Shown here in pieces: positions 50,846 to 59,897 of a stretch of DNA of 64,000 nt (positions are counted from its first letter, which is position 1; each line of letters opens with the position of its first letter). Both the position numbers and the translations under genes were made by a program. Origin of the DNA: AP-15 sp963789025 (GTDB lineage: Bacteria > Pseudomonadota > Alphaproteobacteria > ATCC43930 > CGMCC-115725); the NCBI GenBank assembly GCA_963789025.1, contig CAWBIT010000003.1:930001-994000 (forward strand). Direction: 5' to 3'. The notes under the pieces are model-generated. The model saw nothing but the letters and a program-made list of their open reading frames with translations. It was not told where the DNA came from and ran no database searches.

Positions 50846-51652
50846 TCAGTCGACATGAAAGACGACGAGCGAGTCGGTGGCATTACCGCCCACCGCAGTG
50901 AAGGCGTGTTCGAGCGGCTGGGCCGTATCGCTGATCCTCAGTATGAGGAGATAGCGGTGGTTGGGTTCTAGCGGTGCTGCGCTGGCCGGCGGGGTCGCCC
51001 GCTGGTCTGCGAGTTCGAGATGGTAAAGAAGCCTATCCGGCTCCCCTTTCTCATAAACCGCGGCGTCGGTGACTTCGCCGGCACGGTTCCCGGCGAAGAT
51101 GATCTCGGGAGCGACCGGCAGCCGCAAGAGGTCGCGCGCGACCCATCCACCGCCGGTTCCCGGCAGTTCGTAAACGCGGGGACAAGGGCGGTCCTGCTTG
51201 CTCTTGACCTCGCCATCGGTCGTAAAGGCGGTCTTGGTCAGCTTCAAGGTTCCGCCGGCCACCGTGACGAGCTCGCAAGTCGGGGGATAATGTAGAAAAG
51301 TCAATTCCGCTCCGGGGCCGAGTTTTATCACGGTGTTTGCCGAGACTTCTTCACGCAGCAGTAGGCCGGGATCGGTTTCGCCGGTGACCTTCATGATGAT
51401 ACCGACGGCGTTGGGTTCGGCCGCCCCGGCGGGTCCCCAAAGCGAGAGGCTGGCAAGAAGCGCGAGCGCCAAGCAGCATGGAGGCCTCCGAACTGCCCCC
51501 TCTCCGCCCCGGGGGGCGGAGAGGGTTGGGGTGAGGTGGGGGATTCCAGGGAGTTCACAGAGACCCACCTCACCCTCCCAACCCTGCGGGTTGGGCCCCT
51601 CCCTCTCCCCCCTATAGGGCGGAGAGGGGCAGATCTCGATGGTTTCTTTCAT
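50846..51652 (-). CDS. FecR-like secreted protein with repeat-encoded N-terminus
   Basis: 268 codons from ATG 51652. Residues 1-8 (MKETIEIC) are followed by about 45 residues translated from two family A repeats (PSPPYRGEREGPNPQGWEGE and HLTPTLSAPRGGEG), then a signal peptide (LALALLASLSLWGPAGA-AE). The mature domain (IIMKVTGETDPGLLLREEVSA ... AELTFLHYPPTCELVTVAGGTLKL) matches the FecR domain of periplasmic regulators. An alternative start is the TTG of LALALLASL, with GGAGG 12 nt upstream; which is used cannot be told. It sits between the caspase and the CHASE2 cyclase, 11 bp before the latter. Confidence 0.72.
   Translation of the reverse strand: MKETIEICPSPPYRGEREGPNPQGWEGEVGLCELPGIPHLTPTLSAPRGGEGAVRRPPCCLALALLASLSLWGPAGAAEPNAVGIIMKVTGETDPGLLLREEVSANTVIKLGPGAELTFLHYPPTCELVTVAGGTLKLTKTAFTTDGEVKSKQDRPCPRVYELPGTGGGWVARDLLRLPVAPEIIFAGNRAGEVTDAAVYEKGEPDRLLYHLELADQRATPPASAAPLEPNHRYLLILRISDTAQPLEHAFTAVGGNATDSLVVFHVD
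51485..51633. repeat. Double family A palindromic repeat inside the FecR-like gene
   Basis: Two elements back to back: CCCCTCTCCGCCCCGGGG... GTTGGGGTGAGGTGGG and CCCACCTCACCCTCCCAACC ... GGGCGGAGAGGGGC. They lie in frame between the annotated start codon and the signal peptide. Confidence 0.8.
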
Positions 51653-51724
51653 GGGTGCGAACTCTGATAAAGGTCGCGGGATGGTTACTTTATAGCGCAC
51701 CGTGCCCGCGTTGTGTGGCGTAGG

Positions 51725-54604
51725 TCACTGAAGCGCCGCAATTGGGAAGTCGCGGATCGTCTCGGGCTTGGCCGAGGTCGCATGCTGATGGCCTTCGGTG
51801 AGCTTCTTGACCCGTTCGGCCAGCCAATATTCGAGGCTCGCCACGGTGATGACCCCGTCGTGGAAGACGTCCGCCTTACCGGTCAGCGCCTCGATCAGCG
51901 CCTCGCTGAAGGCGCCGTGCCCCCATTCTTCGCGTTCGAAGGCCGATTCCCGCCCGGTCGAGGCGGCGAACACGACGACGCCGTTCTCGGCGCTCGCCAG
52001 ATCGTTGACCATGCCGTTTATGTCGGGTGCGACGCCCCGGCGGCCGCCCATCACCGCTCCCGAATGGCAGGTATCGAAGAAGAACAGCGCCTTTCCCGCG
52101 ATCCTTCGCAAGCTGTCGTCGATGTCGGTCTCGGGCTCGGCGGTGCGCCGCAGCTTGCTCAGGTCGACGTCGGCCGGCAGAAAGTAATATTTCCCTTCCT
52201 CGTCCATTCCGTGACCCGCCATGAACACCAGCGCCACGTCGCGCGAGGTCGCCTGTTCGACAATCCAATCCAAGCCCTCGGTAATTTTGGCCAATGTCGC
52301 CTCATCGTCGCGCAGCACCTTAACGACCACCTCGCCGTAGAGCCGGCCCTCTTGCTGTTTCAGCGCCGCCGCCACATCGCCGGCGTCATTCGCTGCATAA
52401 TGCAAGGCGAGATTGGTGTCCTTGTATTGGCTGATCCCGACCGCCAACACGTACAGCTTGGGCTTCAACACGTCCTTTTTCGTGCCGCCCTTCCAGATGA
52501 GTTTGACATCGGCCGGCTCGCTCGCCCGCTCTCCGGACCGCGCGACCAAGGTGATCGTCGCATTGGTACCCAGCGGGACCGAGGCGCTTCCCTGGCGCTC
52601 GCCATCGGCGCCAGCGGGATGGTCGTCGAGAGCCGGGCCCCGCTGCTCGACAGGCCGGCCGTCCACCTTCACGTCGACAGCCGTCACCGGGTCTCCGGAC
52701 GGGGAACGGACCGCGTAGCGGATTGCGACCGGTGACTTGCCGACCGCCTCGCCTTCGCCCGGCGACAGGATGCGGATCACCGGCGGCAACAATTGCGGCG
52801 TCGGCGCTTTCGCCGGCGCCCGGGTCTCGCGCAAAGCCTCCTCGATATCCTGGCCGCGCAGCACCGCCTCGACGAAATTGGGCCGGTAATAGCGGTCGCG
52901 AAAACGGCTCACGCCGAAGAAATCGGCCGCGTGGTCGAGCCCGCGATTGACGTTCCAGCCGATCAGACCCTCACCGCCGGGAGACGCGTCATAGGGCCCC
53001 TCCGGCGTCCACATCACCCAGCGCTTGGCGTCCCGATCCATGAACAGCGCCAATAGCGGCCGTCCGTCATGGAAGCGGTACCAGCGGATCGTGCCGTCGG
53101 CGAGCGCTGCGATGGCGAGCCTGCCGTCGCCGCTGACGTTGACGGCCCATGCGGCGCCGGGCAGCGGAACCGACCAGATCGGCTCGCCGCGATTGCCGAA
53201 GCGGCGCAGGTACCAATCCGTGCCGAGCACAAAGGACCGCCGGTCCGACGCGATCGCAAGACTGCGGGAGGTCTCGTTCTTCTCGAGCGGCAGCGTGCGG
53301 TTCGCGAGGCGCGGCGCCATGGTATTCTGCCAATCGCGCAACGGCAGGCTCGCGGTGTCCGCCGGGATCAGCTCGCGGGGTGCAGCCTCGACGGCGAGCC
53401 TGCGCGCCTCCGCGTCGAACCACGCGGGGTTGCCGCCGCCCTTTTGCAGACCGAACGCAACCCGTTCGCCGTCTGCCGACAAGCACAGCCGCTCGAGCTG
53501 TCCGCGAAAATCGGCGGTGTTCGAGCGCCGGTCCCACACCCGCTCCAGCCCGGCGCCGTACGCGCCGATGGCCGGATCGGCGGCAACATAGACGAACCCG
53601 CCATCGGGCAACGGCACGAGAGCCATGACGGTGCCGTCCGCAGCCGCGAGCCGCACTCGTTTGCTCCGGCCTGCCTCCGCCCAGCGAAAGATCGGTGAGC
53701 CGGTCGCCTCGGACCAGTACGCCCCTGCCGCGAGCAGCGCGCCGTCCTGGGTCCAGGCGACCTGGCTTAGGCTGCCGCCGGCGAGATCCGAAACATCCGG
53801 AGCCGCGACGCGGCGCAGTTCGGGCACGGAAAGAATCTCGACATTGAGCGTGTCGGCGTATCCGACGGCGACGACGCTGGCGTCGGGCGAGAACGCAACC
53901 GAATAGGGATGCGTGCCGCCCGAAGCCTTGGCTCTGGCAACCGGCCGCAGGTTCGGCCCGTACAAGCGAATTCCGCCGTCGAATGCCGCGACCGCCAGCT
54001 GGCCGGACCCCGCAAAGCTCATGCCGTAAACCGCGCCCGTATAGTCGACGTCGGCGAAGACCTCGTGCCAGTCGCCGGTCTCGAATACGCGAATGCCGTT
54101 GGCGCCAGCCAGGCCGACCGCGACGTAACGGCCGTCCGGCGACCAGGCCAGCCGGTCGATGACCTGCGGCAATCCGCCGATCCGCCGGACCAGCTGGCCG
54201 GTTCCGGTCTCGAACACATAAAGGCTATTGGCCTTCTCCCACTCGAACCCGGTCCAGCCGCCGGTTACCACGAAACGCGCGTCCGGCGAGACGGCGACGG
54301 CGAAGAGCTCACCCTCCTGGCCCGAACCGATGGCCGGGCGGAGCACCCGTAACGGCTCGCCGCCCGGTAGCGACCACAGGCGCAAGGTCTTGTCGAACGA
54401 GGCCGTTGCCAGGAGGTGCCCGCCGGCATCGACCGCGGCGGCGCGGATCGGCGCAGTGTGCATGCCAGTCTCGAGGCGCAGCACCGGCGGCGCGCTCGGC
54501 TGCTCCTCGCCCCGAGCCGAACCGGCCGTAAGCAGCGCGAGCACCACGAGCGCAACAATCGGTAATCGCCGCATCATCTGGGTCGAGAACTCATGCAGCA
54601 GCAT
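51725..54604 (-). CDS. Caspase-family (C14) peptidase with WD40-like repeats
   Basis: 959 residues. ATG 54604 overlaps the preceding small gene (TGATG); MMRRLPIVALVVLALLTAGSARG follows as signal peptide, so the protein is exported. Residues about 40-560 form a WD40-like propeller (LLATASFDKTLRLWSLPGGE, LAWSPDGRYVAVGLAG, VAFSPDASVVAVGY). A C-terminal caspase fold from about residue 715 (LYVLAVGISQYKDTNLAL) carries His798 in VFMAGHGMDEEG and Cys846 in FFDTCHSGAVMGG, the intact catalytic dyad. Specificity of such bacterial metacaspase-like or orthocaspase enzymes is usually for basic residues; not shown here. First gene of the group caspase, FecR-like protein, cyclase. Confidence 0.93.
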   Translation of the reverse strand: MLLHEFSTQMMRRLPIVALVVLALLTAGSARGEEQPSAPPVLRLETGMHTAPIRAAAVDAGGHLLATASFDKTLRLWSLPGGEPLRVLRPAIGSGQEGELFAVAVSPDARFVVTGGWTGFEWEKANSLYVFETGTGQLVRRIGGLPQVIDRLAWSPDGRYVAVGLAGANGIRVFETGDWHEVFADVDYTGAVYGMSFAGSGQLAVAAFDGGIRLYGPNLRPVARAKASGGTHPYSVAFSPDASVVAVGYADTLNVEILSVPELRRVAAPDVSDLAGGSLSQVAWTQDGALLAAGAYWSEATGSPIFRWAEAGRSKRVRLAAADGTVMALVPLPDGGFVYVAADPAIGAYGAGLERVWDRRSNTADFRGQLERLCLSADGERVAFGLQKGGGNPAWFDAEARRLAVEAAPRELIPADTASLPLRDWQNTMAPRLANRTLPLEKNETSRSLAIASDRRSFVLGTDWYLRRFGNRGEPIWSVPLPGAAWAVNVSGDGRLAIAALADGTIRWYRFHDGRPLLALFMDRDAKRWVMWTPEGPYDASPGGEGLIGWNVNRGLDHAADFFGVSRFRDRYYRPNFVEAVLRGQDIEEALRETRAPAKAPTPQLLPPVIRILSPGEGEAVGKSPVAIRYAVRSPSGDPVTAVDVKVDGRPVEQRGPALDDHPAGADGERQGSASVPLGTNATITLVARSGERASEPADVKLIWKGGTKKDVLKPKLYVLAVGISQYKDTNLALHYAANDAGDVAAALKQQEGRLYGEVVVKVLRDDEATLAKITEGLDWIVEQATSRDVALVFMAGHGMDEEGKYYFLPADVDLSKLRRTAEPETDIDDSLRRIAGKALFFFDTCHSGAVMGGRRGVAPDINGMVNDLASAENGVVVFAASTGRESAFEREEWGHGAFSEALIEALTGKADVFHDGVITVASLEYWLAERVKKLTEGHQHATSAKPETIRDFPIAALQ

Positions 54605-54786
54605 CAAGCGCCGTAATCTACCTCGGGACGCGCCAATTTGGGATAGCTCACGGCGTCGTTAAGCACACGGCGTCGAATCTTGTTGTTAACCGCCTGCTTA
54701 CCCTTGTAGGTCACCGTGATCGCGGGCTTGGCTCTCGTCTCCCTAGCCAGGCCGAATTCAGCTGCGGCGTCGAGGATCCAATCCAC
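54604..54786 (-). CDS. Small protein of unknown function between lolD and the caspase gene
   Basis: 60 residues from GTG 54786 (MDWILDAAAEFGLARETRAK), ending KLARPEVDYGA. Its stop overlaps the caspase start by one base, and the frame begins 27 bp after the lolD stop, so it could be translated from the lol message. Basic middle (YKGKQAVNNKIRRRVLND). No motif known; could be non-coding. Confidence 0.4.
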   Translation of the reverse strand: MDWILDAAAEFGLARETRAKPAITVTYKGKQAVNNKIRRRVLNDAVSYPKLARPEVDYGA

Positions 54787-54813
54787 CTCGGCGCCGCTTT
54801 TTTCCGGTTCGTT

Positions 54814-55503
<690 letters not shown>

Positions 55504-55507
55504 CTCC

Positions 55508-55625
55508 GTGCGTCCTTCGAGACGGCCGCTTTGCGGCCTCCTCAGGATGAGGGGCGTTTGTGGTGCCATCAGCAGCATACCTCATGCTGAGGAGCGGCCC
55601 TATGGGCCGCGTCTCGAAGCACCCA
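55508..55625. repeat. Palindromic repeat, family D, between lolC and lolD
   Basis: Inverted arms CGTCCTTCGAGACGGCCGC ... CCTCCTCAGGATGAGG and CCTCATGCTGAGGAG ... GGGCCGCGTCTCGAAGC. The CTCAGGATGAGG / CCTCATGCTGAGG type is common in Bradyrhizobium-like genomes. It separates the two genes of the lol operon. Confidence 0.85.
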
Positions 55626-55650
55626 TGAGCTCGATGCAGCCCTCCCGGGG

Positions 55651-56895
55651 TTACTCGTAGCGCAGAGCTTCGACCGGGTCGAGCCGGGCGGCGCGCCAGG
55701 ACGGGTAGAGAGTGGCGAGGAAGGAGAGGGCGAGCGCCATGATCACGACGGCGGCGACCTCGCCGGTGTCGATGCGCGCCGGGATGCGGGTGAAGAAATA
55801 GATCTCGGCGGCAAACAGATCGGTGCCGATAATTCTCTGAATTGCTTGCCGGATCGCTTCGATATTGTCGGTGAAGACGAGGCCGAGGACAAACCCGGCG
55901 ACGGTGCCGATGACCCCGATGCTGGCGCCGCTCAGCACGAAGATGCGCAGGATCATGCCGCGCGAGGCCCCCATCGTGCGCAGGATCGCAATGTCGCGGC
56001 CTTTATCCTTCACCATCATGATCATGCTGGAGATGATGTTGAACGCGGCGACGACGATGATCAATGTCAGGATCAGGAACATCACGTTGCGCTCGATCTC
56101 GACCGCGTTGAACAGGCTCGAATTGGCCTGCTGCCAGTCGACTATCCGGACACGGCCGGCCAGGGCCGCGGTAATCAGCCGGCGCTGCTCGCGCACCCGG
56201 TCGGGGTCGGCAGTGAAGACTTCGAGGCTGGAGACCGCCTCGGGCAGGCGGAAGAACAACTGCGCCGCGTCGAGCGGCGCGTAGATGAAGCTGTTGTCGT
56301 ATTCGTACATGCCGACATTGAACAGCGCGACGACATGGTAGGTCTTGACCCGCGGCATCGTGCCGAAAGCCGTCGCGGTCCCCTCCGGGGAAAGCAAGGT
56401 GATCGGGCTGCCGACGGCGACCCCGAGCCGGCGCGCCAGCCGATCGCCGACCGCGACGCCGTCGTCGCTGAAATCTGAGAGCGAGCCCTGGATGATGTGG
56501 TCCGCCAACAATGGCAATGAGCGCAAATCTTCAGGCCGGATGCCGCGCACCAGCGCACCCGCCGCACCGGCCTCCGAGGTCGCCATGACCTGACCCTCGA
56601 CGATCGGGGTGACCCGTGTGATCCCAGGGATCTCGCGGACCTTTTGCACGGCCGTATCGAAATCGGGGAGCCCGCCGCTCAACGCGTAGACCCCGAGATC
56701 GCCGTTGAGCCCAAGGATGCGGGCGAGCAAATCGGCGCGAAACCCGTTCATCACCGACATGACGATGATCAGGGTGGCGACGCCGAGCGCGATGCCGAGC
56801 AGCGAAAAGATCGCAATGACCGACACGAACCCTTCCTGCCGCCGCGCCCGCAAATAGCGGAACGCGACCATCCTCTCGAAGGCGCAGAAAATCAT
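55651..56895 (-). CDS. lolC: Lipoprotein-releasing ABC transporter permease LolC/E
   Basis: 414 residues. N-terminal FERMVAFRYLRARRQEGFVSVIAIFSLLGIALGVATLIIVMSVMNGF is the first helix and family signature, followed by the periplasmic MacB-like domain and three further helices near the end (IVVAAFNIISSMIMMVKDKGRDIAILRTMGA; YPSWRAARLDPVEALRYE). Works with LolD in lipoprotein release; Alphaproteobacteria have a single LolC/E-type protein acting as a homodimer. The gene lies between proS and lolD, as is usual. Confidence 0.95.
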   Translation of the reverse strand: MIFCAFERMVAFRYLRARRQEGFVSVIAIFSLLGIALGVATLIIVMSVMNGFRADLLARILGLNGDLGVYALSGGLPDFDTAVQKVREIPGITRVTPIVEGQVMATSEAGAAGALVRGIRPEDLRSLPLLADHIIQGSLSDFSDDGVAVGDRLARRLGVAVGSPITLLSPEGTATAFGTMPRVKTYHVVALFNVGMYEYDNSFIYAPLDAAQLFFRLPEAVSSLEVFTADPDRVREQRRLITAALAGRVRIVDWQQANSSLFNAVEIERNVMFLILTLIIVVAAFNIISSMIMMVKDKGRDIAILRTMGASRGMILRIFVLSGASIGVIGTVAGFVLGLVFTDNIEAIRQAIQRIIGTDLFAAEIYFFTRIPARIDTGEVAAVVIMALALSFLATLYPSWRAARLDPVEALRYE

Positions 56896-56915
56896 GCAGC
56901 CTTCCCGCCGGAAGT

Positions 56916-57030
56916 GCCCCTCACCCTCCCGCTGGCGCGGGCCCCTCCCTCTCCCCGCTGAAGCGGCGCGAGGGGCTATGGTTCCCCCTCGCCCCGCTTG
57001 CGGGGAGAGGGTCGGGATGAGGGGCAGTCA
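56916..57030. repeat. Family A palindromic repeat forming the 3' end of proS
   Basis: Arms GTGCCCCTCACCCTCCCGC and GGGTCGGGATGAGGGGC, with the inner copies CTCTCCCCGCTGAAGCGG and CCCCGCTTGCGGGGAGAG. It encodes the last 35 or so residues and the stop of proS. Confidence 0.85.
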
Positions 57031-58339
57031 GCCGATTGAGGGCCGCTTCGACCGAAACGTCGCGCCGCTCGCCGGAGCGGCGGTGTTTCATCTCGACCGT
57101 GCCGGCGGTGAGGCCGCGCGGGCCGATGACGAGCTGCTCGGGCAATCCGATCAGGTCCATCGTGGCGAATTTGGCGCCCGGCAACTCGTCGCGATCGTCG
57201 TAGAGCACCCCGAGCCCGGCGGCGAGCAGCTTGTCGTAGAGATCGTCGGCCGCCTCGCGGCAGCGCTTGTCGGCCGGACGCAGATTGATCAGGCCGACGC
57301 GGAACGGCGCGACGCTCTGCGGCCAGATAATCCCGGCGTCGTCATGGTTCGCTTCGATCAGCGCGCCGACCAGGCGCGACACGCCGATGCCGTAGGACCC
57401 CATTTCGACCGCGACCGACTCGCCCGTAGGGCCAGTTACCAAAGCTCCCATCGGCCTCGAATACTTGTCGCCGAAATAAAAGATCTGGCCGACCTCGATT
57501 CCCCGTCTGCTCACGATCTTGTCGCCGTACTGCGCGGCGGCATGCGGATCGTGAACTTCGTCGGTCGCGGCATAGATACCGGTGTAGTGATCGACAACTT
57601 GTTGCAGAGCAGACGCTTCCCAGCCGACGCTTTCGAACTCCTGCCAATCCGTGTCAATGAAATCCGCATGGACATGAACCGCGCTTTCACCCGTATCGGC
57701 GAGAATAATGAATTCGTGGCTGAGATCGCCGCCGATTGGCCCGGTGTCGGCGCGCATCGGGATGGCCTTCAGTCCCATTCGGGCGAAGGTGCGGAGATAG
57801 GCGACGAACATCTTGTTATAGGAGTGCCGCGCTCCCGCGAAGTCGAGGTCGAAGCTGTAGGCGTCCTTCATCAGGAACTCGCGCCCGCGCATGACGCCAA
57901 AGCGCGGCCGCACCTCGTCGCGGAACTTCCACTGGATGTGGTAGAGCGATTTCGGCAAGTCGCGATAGCTCTTGATCGAGGCGCGAACGATCTCGGTCAC
58001 CTGCTCTTCGTTGGTCGGCCCGTACAGCATCTCGCGGTCGTGCCGGTCGCGGATGCGCAGCATCTCTTTGCCGTAATCGTCATAGCGCCCGCTCTCGCTC
58101 CACAATTCGGCGGGCTGCACGGTCGGCATCAGGATCTCCAACGCCCCGGCGCGGTCCTGCTCCTCGCGCACGATCTGCTCGACCTTTTTGAGGACGCGCA
58201 GGCCGAGCGGCAGCCACGAATAGATCCCGGCGCTCGATTGGCGGATCATTCCCGCGCGCAGCATCAGCCGGTGCGAGACGATCTGCGCCTCGCTCGGATT
58301 GTCACGCAGCACCGGCAGAAAATATTCGGAAAGACGCAT
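56921..58339 (-). CDS. proS: Prolyl-tRNA synthetase
   Basis: 472 residues. Class II synthetase of the short alphaproteobacterial type without editing insert: motif 1 LMLRAGMIRQSSAGIYSWLPLG, motif 2 WKFRDEVRPRFGVMRGREFLMKDAY, motif 3 EMGSYGIGVSRLVGALIE. Anticodon-binding domain follows and should end near VEAALNRL; the remaining tail (TAPHPDPLPASGARGNHSPS ... EGPAPAGG) is translated from a family A repeat, as in tmk. ATG 58339 with GTGAGG upstream. Confidence 0.95.
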   Translation of the reverse strand: MRLSEYFLPVLRDNPSEAQIVSHRLMLRAGMIRQSSAGIYSWLPLGLRVLKKVEQIVREEQDRAGALEILMPTVQPAELWSESGRYDDYGKEMLRIRDRHDREMLYGPTNEEQVTEIVRASIKSYRDLPKSLYHIQWKFRDEVRPRFGVMRGREFLMKDAYSFDLDFAGARHSYNKMFVAYLRTFARMGLKAIPMRADTGPIGGDLSHEFIILADTGESAVHVHADFIDTDWQEFESVGWEASALQQVVDHYTGIYAATDEVHDPHAAAQYGDKIVSRRGIEVGQIFYFGDKYSRPMGALVTGPTGESVAVEMGSYGIGVSRLVGALIEANHDDAGIIWPQSVAPFRVGLINLRPADKRCREAADDLYDKLLAAGLGVLYDDRDELPGAKFATMDLIGLPEQLVIGPRGLTAGTVEMKHRRSGERRDVSVEAALNRLTAPHPDPLPASGARGNHSPSRRFSGEREGPAPAGG

Positions 58340-58674
58340 CAAACCTCACCCCGGCGATCGGGCGGCGCACTCTAGGGAAGAGGACGAGGCGTGTCCATCG
58401 ACCCGCGGGTCACGGCCAGCTCGCGGAAGCGGCAACTCACCACAAATTTCCTTAAAATTCGCGTGACGTCAGCGGGTCCGCGCGGGTAATATCAATTTCT
58501 ACCCAGGGAGTCATGCCGCCCGAGTTTAGGGAGGAAGCGACTAACGCCGAAGAGGCAGGCTCATGGCCTGCCTCTTCGCATTTGGCTAACAGCCCTGGCA
58601 ACACTGCCGCAGGACGCGGATCGGACGCGCCCAGCGTATAAGCGCAGCGCATGGAAAGGAACTGGAGATTGAAG
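58340..58674. other. Divergent region between proS and the aminotransferase
   Basis: 335 bp with a strong hairpin at 58548-58578 and a possible 42-codon open frame (58513-58641, start MPPEFREEATNAEE, GGGAG two bases before the ATG) that spans the hairpin. Nothing else recognised. Confidence 0.5.
58548..58578 (+). terminator. Perfect 13-bp hairpin upstream of the aminotransferase
   Basis: CGAAGAGGCAGGC / GCCTGCCTCTTCG with the loop TCATG, followed by CATTTG. It lies in the expected leader of the aminotransferase gene, so it may be an attenuator, or a terminator for a transcript starting further up. The T-tract is weak. Confidence 0.45.
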
Positions 58675-59856
58675 ATGGCGGTCAGTCGCGGGTACCATTT
58701 CTATCAAAATCCCGGGCCGACCAATATCCCGGACCGCGTCTTGCGGGCGATGGACCGCGGGGCGATCGACTTCACCGCGGCGCAGTTCAAGGCGATTGCC
58801 GAGGAATGCTTCGCCGGCTTGAAACGCGTGTTCAAGACCGACCAGACTATTCTCTCCTATACCGCCTCCGGACACGGCGCCTGGGAGGCGGCGCTGGTCA
58901 ATCTGTTCTCCCCTGGTGACAAGGTGCTGGTCGTCGAAAGCGGCTATTTTTCGCTCAATTGGGGCATGCGCGCCGAGGCCTTCGGGCTCGAAGTCGAGAC
59001 CTTGCCGAACGACTGGCGCAGCGCCGTCAGCCCCGCCAAACTCGAGGGCCGGCTGCGCGAGGACCGCGAGCACGCGCTGAAGGCGGTGCTGGTGGTGCAC
59101 AACGAGACCTCGACCGGCGTGCTCAACGACATAGCCGGCTTGCGCCGCGCAATCGACGCCGCCAAACACCCGGCGCTGTTCCTCGTTGACGTGATCTCCT
59201 CCCTGGGGTCGATGGATTTCCGCATGGACGAATGGGGCGTCGACGTAGTCGTCGCCGGCTCGCAGAAGGGGCTGATGCTGCCGACCGGAATGGCCTTCAC
59301 CGGGGTGGGCACCCGCGCCATCGCCGCCAGCGCCGAAGCGAAGCTGCCGCGGGTCTATTGGGATTGGCGACGGCTGCTCGGCGAAGCCTCGCAGGCTTAT
59401 TGGAACGGCACCGCGCCGGTGCATTTCTTTTATGGACTGCAAGAAGCGCTGCGCATGATCGAGGAAGAGGGTCTCGACAATATCTTTGAGCGCCATCATC
59501 GGCTCGCCGAGGCGACCCGGCGCGCGGTGCGCGTTTGGCGGCAGAACGACGGACCCGAAATCTTCGCCATCGACCCGCGGGCGCAATCCAACTCGATCAC
59601 CGCCGTGCAGGTGCCCGAGGGCTATGACGCCGACAAAGTCCGCCAGCTCTGCCTCGACAAGTTCAACGTGTCACTCGGCGGCGGGCTCGACCGGCTGCGC
59701 GGCCGCGTTTTCCGCATCGGCCATCTCGGCGATCTGAACGAGCCGATGATCCTCGGCGCCCTCGCCGCGGTTGAAATGGCGCTCGAACTCTCCGGCGTGC
59801 CGCACGGCAAGGGCGGCGTCGCCGCGGCGATGGATTACCTTGTGGCGGCCGAGTAA
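58675..59856 (+). CDS. Class V aminotransferase (alanine/serine-glyoxylate type)
   Basis: 393 residues. HFYQNPGPTNIPDRVLRAM, VVHNETSTGVLNDI and VDVISSLGSMDFRMDEWGVD precede the PLP lysine in VVAGSQKGLMLPTGMAF; this is the SGAT/AGAT family pattern. It would transfer an amino group from serine or alanine to glyoxylate, or act on a related pair. Start at MAVSRG with GGAG 7 nt upstream; an ATG at 58651 is also in frame. Stand-alone gene. Confidence 0.92.
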   Translation: MAVSRGYHFYQNPGPTNIPDRVLRAMDRGAIDFTAAQFKAIAEECFAGLKRVFKTDQTILSYTASGHGAWEAALVNLFSPGDKVLVVESGYFSLNWGMRAEAFGLEVETLPNDWRSAVSPAKLEGRLREDREHALKAVLVVHNETSTGVLNDIAGLRRAIDAAKHPALFLVDVISSLGSMDFRMDEWGVDVVVAGSQKGLMLPTGMAFTGVGTRAIAASAEAKLPRVYWDWRRLLGEASQAYWNGTAPVHFFYGLQEALRMIEEEGLDNIFERHHRLAEATRRAVRVWRQNDGPEIFAIDPRAQSNSITAVQVPEGYDADKVRQLCLDKFNVSLGGGLDRLRGRVFRIGHLGDLNEPMILGALAAVEMALELSGVPHGKGGVAAAMDYLVAAE

Positions 59857-59897
59857 CGCCGGACGAAGACTGATCCGCCATTGCCACAAATAAGTGT

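Noticed and set aside
56894..58375. 493-codon open frame on the plus strand
   Set aside because: Exactly antisense to proS, no ribosome site, and a composition (many Asp, Arg, Gly, His) typical of mirror frames in high-GC genes.
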